Made by a program: the position numbers and the translations under genes. Of a stretch of DNA of 64,000 nt, positions 58,327 to 64,000 are shown piece by piece. Position 1 is the first letter of the stretch, and every line of letters begins with the position of its first letter. The stretch covers positions 3,968,854 through 4,032,853 of the forward strand of contig CP093830.1 in NCBI GenBank assembly GCA_033063855.1, given 5' to 3'. The stretch comes from Smittia aterrima. Lineage: Eukaryota; Arthropoda; Insecta; Diptera; Chironomidae. The notes beneath the pieces were generated by a model. That model saw only the letters and a program-made list of their open reading frames with translations. It made no database searches and had not been told where the DNA came from.

Positions 58327-61300
58327 TTAAAGAGTTGCTGGAGTTTTGAACATCGACTTAGCAGCATTTCGAAGTTTCTGTGAAACAACGCGGGCAATGC
58401 TTGAGCTTCTTTTTCTTGCGTATTGGCGTGTGCGGTCTTGATTGTCAGGTGAATCAACTTTCACTTGCTTTGGCTGTTGTACTTTAATTGAATGCAACGA
58501 GGCCTGACCGTTGACGACGCGAATGTTGATTTTACCGTAGATTTCGTGAGTGGTGGCCGTTGCCATTCTGATATCACGCTTCTCGTTCTTACCGCTCGTC
58601 TTCTCAACCTTCAGCATGAGTGGTCCCAAAACGAAGTTGCTCTTGACGGTCGTGAAATCAGCCATTGGATTGACTTTGACGTTTCCAACGCGTTTCATCG
58701 AAGAAAGACCGTAGAGAGTAGCTTTAGCTTGCTTAGCGTTAGGGTTTGCTTGTTTCTTTTGTCCTCCAGTCTTATTCTTTGTTCCACTCTTGCGCTTATT
58801 CGACTTCTTGGTGTTGATTGGAGTTGCTGGGATTGAGCTCTTCTCACTTGGCTTTTCAATTGGCTTCTCAGCAGATTTACCAACCTCGATAATCTGAACT
58901 GGGATCATTTCTCCTTCATCGGAGCGAGCTTTAACTTCTGATGGTGCAGCTGTGGCGGAAGCAGCAGCGGGTTTCTTATTTTTCTTTGTGTTGTTGCGTC
59001 TGTTAGAAAGATTTAAACGATTATTACTCGAAATGGTGTTAATTGATTGAGGTTTGTACGAGAAATGTTTTCATTGAAAAACTTCTTTCAAAACTTGTAA
59101 ATTTCGTTAATTTTCTCACTTTTTGTTTGATTTCTTGTTGCCGGTCTTAACCTCAGCTCCATCCATGTTCAATTGAACGTTGACTGGGTCATAGCTCTTT
59201 TTCAAGATTCCATTGATTCTTTCGAAGATTCCATCAACAAACTTGTTGTACTTTGAGACAAAGACATCGGGCATACCTGGAGAAGCTCCATCTTCCAAAG
59301 CACCTGAAGGTATAATTGAAGCAAGTAGAGAGAAAATTAAATTTAAATTAAGTGCAAAAATACAATTAACATATAAACGATAGTAGAAAGAAGACGTTTT
59401 AAGTAGCCGTGTGTTAACGGTAATCTGAACTCGAAAACGAAAGAAAATATCAGAAAATGAGTCAGCCGTCCATTGGAAATTAATGTCGCAAATTCCACAT
59501 AATAAGTTGCATCGGAAATCCTCTTATGGCAGTGGCTGACATGACATAATTAACTCGATCTGCTTCTGACACTAATTGTTTTCTAAATACGTCGTTGTTG
59601 AGTAACAGCAGCGTCTCATCTCTCACCAAAGCGAGAGAGATAACGAAAACGGTGAGATAATATAATTGTGAATATTTATTCAACCAAAGGCGGAATAGCA
59701 GAAAAGTGTAAACATCGAAACTGTTAAACGGTCAACGACTGAGTTCTCGGTATTGGCGCCTTTGGTCCGTTAAGAAAAGTTCATTTCGATCGAGAAGCTA
59801 AATCTTAATTAGACGCATTTATTAAAACTCGTTTCTTCCAGAGAAAAGAAAGTTCTCCGGTTTCGTGCTACGCAAAAAAAAAGTAATAAAATCAGCGAAA
59901 CTTCCTTTCGCTGTCATGTCTCGGATAGGGCTCGATATGCGTCGTTACACTTTTCACACGCTCGCCTTGTACGACGATAAATCAATCGCCGCGGAAGCGG
60001 AGAAGAAAGTCAACAACTTCAACCATCCGACAATGTGTCTTGAACTTGAATCAAGCGAAGTGGGTCATCCCAAGCCGTATGTGCCAGTTTACATGTTGGT
60101 TTTACGAAAAATGATTGGCATTTCTTTAACGATTCAGACTCTCGCGTCAAGAAAGTTTCTTTCTTCGACTTCTTTCCACCGACTCATAAATTATTCAACT
60201 CACGTGAATTCTTGGCTTCGATCAACTCGCCGCCCAAGTCATCATCGTCGTCGTCGTCATCCTCTTCTGTGAAATAGATTTTTCAAGAAACAATGTTAGC
60301 GAGAGAGCTCAAGACAATTTTAAACAATGATCGATGAGGGTTAGTGCGTTTGAAATTATGATAAAATGAAAAGCTTACCGTCGTCATCATCATCTAGAAA
60401 TGGCAGGAAAGCAAAGCATGAATGTGATTGATTGAATGAATGAAAGTTTCATGATGGAAGCGTCTCATGAATGAAAGTTTTTGCAAAAGATAAATATTTA
60501 CCATCATCATCCAAAGCGTCTTCGAAATCTTCCTCTTCATCATCATCTGTTTAAAGAAAGCGATTAGCGTCCTTAAGGTCTTTTGTATTCTAAATCTCAC
60601 CTTCTTCGTCATCTACAATGGCATCATTTCCAACTGGGTCGATGTTATTGTTGACAGTTGCTGCTTGGTCTTGTGCAACTTGTTGTGGATCTTTCGCGCC
60701 AGATTCGACTGCGTCTACACTTGAAGCGTCAAGACTGTCAATGTTGTCTGCAACTGCTTCATCAACGACGACTGCATTTTCAGCATCGACGGCGGGAGAA
60801 GAAGCGATTTGTTGAACGGCTTGTTGGGCGGGTTGTTGAACTGTTTGTTGAGGGCTTGAATCTTCCTCGTCGTCATCATCGTCGTCTGTGAAAATTTAAA
60901 TTAAAAGATCGCAATCGAAAGTTAACTGATTTGTTCGTACCATCGTCGTCTCCAAGGATTCCGTCAAAGAATGATTCAATGTAATCTTCTTCATCATCGT
61001 CATCGTCTGTTAAAGAAATTTATTTTGAGTTTTTCTCAGAGATTTGTTTGAATTTTTCTTACCATCATCGTCTGAGGAAGAAGCAGCAGCCTGGTTTGCT
61101 CCTGGAGCTTGATTTCCGGTAGCGACAGCATCATCGTCGTCATCATCATCTGAGAATAATTTTCTTAGTTAAAATTTCTCTAAAACTTTAGTTCAAAGCT
61201 CACCATCGTCATCATCATCATCAAAAGGATCATCAATATCATCATCATCGTCGTCATCGTCTGGCGAAATTTCAAATTGAAATAATAAATTAGAATTTAA

Positions 61301-61508
61301 AACTTAGATTTAACAAACCATCATCATCATCATCGTCGTCGTCGTCATCAGAATCTCCGGGAATTGCTGGACTCACGACTGGTCCACTCTGTCTTGCTGT
61401 CAATTCCTTTTTCGTTTGAGCTACATCTTTGACAGGTCCAGCATCGACAGTCACTAAATAGCACAAAGCCACGACCAGTGCTAAGCAAAGCGTCGTTGAT
61501 AGTTTCAT
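58327..61508 (-). CDS. Secreted poly-aspartate protein built from class 1-1 mini-exons
   Basis: Not assigned. Ten minus-strand exons: 61508-61319, 61260-61204, 61149-61063, 61006-60941, 60885-60601, 60546-60502, 60393-60379, 60266-60204, 59303-59120 and 58999-58327, joining to 554 residues. A clear signal peptide (MKLSTTLCLALVVALCYLVTVDA) opens the protein. Exons 2-8 (57, 87, 66, 285, 45, 15 and 63 nt) all begin and end in phase 1 and start with Asp/Glu runs, so most splice junctions fall inside poly-Asp. Between them lie short unique segments (YIESFFDGILG, ATGNQAPGANQ, DFEDALDD). Exon 9 holds GMPDVFVSKYNKFVDGIFER, and exon 10 a basic, Lys/Pro-rich domain ending in conserved-looking TTHEIYGKINIRVVNG and RKRSSSIARVVSQKLR. 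The acidic front and basic back suggest ion or matrix binding. That function is inference. Confidence 0.78.
60379..60393 (-). other. 15-nt microexon of five Asp codons
   Basis: On the minus strand a CTAG acceptor and a GTAAGC donor bracket 15 nt that complete five Asp codons (one split across the junctions). Without it the flanking exons would still join in frame. Confidence 0.65.
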
Positions 61509-62475
61509 AATACTTGCTTCTATTAACGGCTTCTCTTCACGACACTTGAGGGAAGAGAAAAAAGAAAGTCTCATCATCAATCATTAGGGAACCACAGCAT
61601 TCTATCAAGATCCGGCAACAACATAAACAAGCCAGCGAGACGATGTTGTTCAAAGGAGGGAGAGAGAAAAGTAGGTAATGCATCTCATAAAAATATCGGT
61701 TAAACTGAAATCGAGCCAAGAAAAAAAATCCGAAAACAGGTTCTGGTTGCTTTACTTTCTCGCGATCGAGTGAAATTAGAGTAAATTGAACGGGATTTCG
61801 TTATCACTCGCGGAAGTTATCATTCATTGAACAACAAAAAAGCTTTTAATGAAAGCTCTCCACAAATATTTTCCTTTCAAAGCCACGTTCACTGACTTTA
61901 ACTGTTCATGCATTGTCCAAGATTTTCCACTCAATTTCACTCTGATTGATACTAATTAACGGTTCTTTCCCAATACAAATAATCCACATTTTCTGTCTTG
62001 AGACTTGCTTAGCACTCACAATCAATTTATTTATTCCCTGGCGATTCCTTAGAGATCTTCACTGGTTAAGCACTAGAAAACTTCTGAGTAGCGATGGGCC
62101 GCTGGTGTTTCTATTTATATTTAAAAAGCCGTTTAACCACCAGCTGTACCAAGAAGAAGACAAAACTCTTTTCAGCTCTTTTACGCGTTCGCGCAACACA
62201 AAAGCACCGCTTTGCTGTGAATGTAAGCGGCTTAACACTATTGCGTGGATCACATGTGACTAGAGAAATGGAACGAGATGGCATCAAGTGAAAAGGGAAA
62301 TGAAGATTGTTGAGAAAGGGAGAGAGATGCGAAACAAGTTCTTCGTTATCAGTTCTCATCCAGCATCGATTATTTCCATTAGCATTTGCAATTACCGATG
62401 GCTAATAATTCTTGTCAGCTCATTTTCTCAACAGAATGAACAACAGTTCTTATGCAAATAATCAAAGTTCTTTAT
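61509..62475. other. Intergenic, upstream of the poly-Asp gene and downstream of ERGIC2
   Basis: No coding sequence recognised; ORFs of 60-105 codons on both strands have no motif. Confidence 0.5.
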
Positions 62476-63907
62476 TTATTTGGTCGTTAGACTAATGATG
62501 GGATCAGAATCCAGAATGAGATTGTTTGTCAGCAAATTTATGTTGCTAGTGGGTTTGTTGCTGTTGTGAGATTCTTTGCTCGATTTCCTGAGAATATCGT
62601 AGATCGTCGATGCTTTCTGTGGATCATGTAAGAGTGGCAACTTCTCTTGATTGATCGCATAGATCTGAGGTGCGAATGTTTTGAGGAATCCATCCCAGAG
62701 CTTATGAACGATGCTGTTAACGAAAGACGATATCACAATAATCCCAGCGATAACTGAGCACAGCCTTATTGACATCTTGATGACATTTTCACGACCAAGA
62801 AGCACTTGAACTTTCAATGCACTCATGTCGTATTTAATGTAGATACCTGGCATTCCATGTGAGCCGTGATCGTGATCTGTGTAATAAAATAAAAATAATT
62901 TAAATTTCTTCGATGAAAAATCAACTTTCTCACTTATTGCTCGAACGTTTTCTTTGACGCTATATTGATAGGTCTTGATGTGAGATGCGAATGTTTCAAT
63001 ATCGGTGGGAACGACCTCGATGAAATACATGATCAGTGTCTTATCTGAAAGGATGATTCATTAATTTTACTCAAGTGTCAACAAGAAAACTTTCAGCTCA
63101 CCATCTGTGAAGATCTTCTCTTCATACTCGAGCGGTTGAACAATTCCAGATTGTGGATCTCCAAAGCTTAACTTAGTTATTCGGTGGCTAAAGTTTGCTG
63201 GAACATCGTCGAAGATGAGATTGAGATGAAGATGTCCTTGTGGGAAGTGGAGACTCTTTCCAGCTGTGACATGAAAATTTCCTGCAACTTTGTTGACTGT
63301 TAGAGTTCCATGAATACGACAAGCGTCGAATGGTTCGACAGGACGTAAACTTCTCTCAGGCATTTTAACGTTGAGATAATCATTGGTTTTATACATGATC
63401 TCAGCGACTGAATGATATTCTTCTGTAAGATATCGATTTAGATGATTCATGTAGTCGAAATGCTGTCGCTGCTCTGGACAAAGATTCCACCAAACGTCTT
63501 CTTCTTCAATCACTCCGAACGAATATGTATTTTGATTCGTGCTGTCGAGGATGTCAGCTCCAATGTTCTTGCATGGCATCTTCACAGTCATATCAAGATT
63601 GAACTTTAGTTTCGCCTGAATGTCCACATCAGGCACGAACTTGAATACCAGCGATGTCTCAAAATAATAACGAATTTCTTTATAAATTACAAAGGCGATT
63701 AACAATCTCGATAAGACTGACACTGTTCCACCTAAAATAAAAAGATAAGGAGAATGAGAATAAATTTCTTTGGAAATTGCTCAAAGTTATTTTACCGATT
63801 GACGATTTCTGTTCGATTTCTTCTGGCAATTTATTCATTTTAAATGCGTCGAGCTCCCTGAAGTCGTCAAGAGGGTTGGTCGACTTTCTTTGCCTTAATT
63901 CAGACAT
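62476..63907 (-). CDS. ERGIC2 (Erv41-type) cargo receptor subunit
   Basis: ER-Golgi intermediate compartment protein that pairs with ERGIC3/Erv46 in COPII/COPI recycling (family knowledge). Minus-strand exons 63907-63796, 63731-63102, 63044-62934 and 62876-62476 give 417 residues. The N-terminus has the family motif FRELDAFKMNKLPE, then GGTVSVLSRLLIAF, the first membrane span. The lumenal domain shows VDIQAKLKFNLDMTVKMPC, the diagnostic ACRIHGTLTVNKVAGNFHVT and FSHRITKLSFGD. The second span is at about residues 330-350 (SIRLCSVIAGIIVISSFVNS), and a cytosolic tail follows. The splice junction ISE/NHDHGSHGMPG restores the lumenal GSHGMPGIYIKYD motif. An ORF reading through intron 3 exists but lacks this. 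Confidence 0.94.
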
Positions 63908-64000
63908 TCTATTTGTGTATTTCACTAAAAACTACAGAATTCAGTCAAATGTTTGTCGTGTTGACGTTTCGGAAAATCACTCCGAGTTCGAAGTAAGAAA
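63908..64000. other. 5' flank of ERGIC2
   Basis: Short upstream sequence ending at the window edge; no gene seen. Confidence 0.4.

Overview
The window is nuclear DNA of an insect, most likely a fly, and the small genome it implies would suit a midge-like nematoceran. That last step is inference. The support is short GT-AG introns (mostly 50-90 nt), AT-rich spacers and insect-type gene families: a Cad99C/PCDH15 cadherin, an alpha-esterase, a delta/epsilon glutathione S-transferase, an insect AQP12-like channel with a CPY box, and a thiamine pyrophosphate carrier. Coding genes here are spliced, so CDS spans below are genomic extents, with exon borders in the evidence text. All exon models were built by hand from reading frame and splice signals.

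Layout. 1-6289: 3' part of Cad99C (+). 7450-9197: alpha-type carboxylesterase (+). 12516-14293: SLC22 organic cation transporter-like (+). 15099-16123: aquaporin-12-like (+). 16382-17136: secreted group III phospholipase A2 (+). 20401-27444: a young accessory block with three near-identical copies of an unrecognised acidic protein, a small orphan ORF, a BTB/POZ gene (-) flanked by 53-bp direct repeats, and a 5'-truncated Jockey-like retrotransposon with a 12-bp target-site duplication. 27667-28481: GST (+). 28574-29666: YIPF1/2 (-) and 29874-31275: ACBD3 (+), a head-to-head pair of Golgi genes whose 207-bp shared promoter holds a near-perfect inverted repeat. 38018-39134: thiamine pyrophosphate carrier (-). 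62476-63907: ERGIC2 (-).

35028-61508 is dominated by six secretory, low-complexity proteins (35028, 40918, 43763, 47838, 55514, 58327). Five combine a signal peptide (not found for 40918, whose first exon is unlocated) with Thr/Lys-, Pro/Tyr/Asn- or Gln-rich regions and one Gly/Ala-rich hydrophobic segment in the middle or near the C-terminus. The sixth is a secreted poly-aspartate protein built from seven consecutive class 1-1 mini-exons, one of only 15 nt. I infer a cluster of insect apical-matrix or cuticle-associated proteins. No family name can be given with confidence.

The most unusual items are the poly-Asp mini-exon array, the three-copy orphan family with its N-terminal frame change, the inverted repeat inside the YIPF/ACBD3 promoter, and the low-complexity secretory cluster. 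Several long gene-free stretches (9.2-12.5, 17.1-20.4, 31.3-35.0, 51.3-55.5 kb) show no recognisable coding sequence. Some are probably large 5' introns, because the next gene's ATG lies just behind a splice acceptor.
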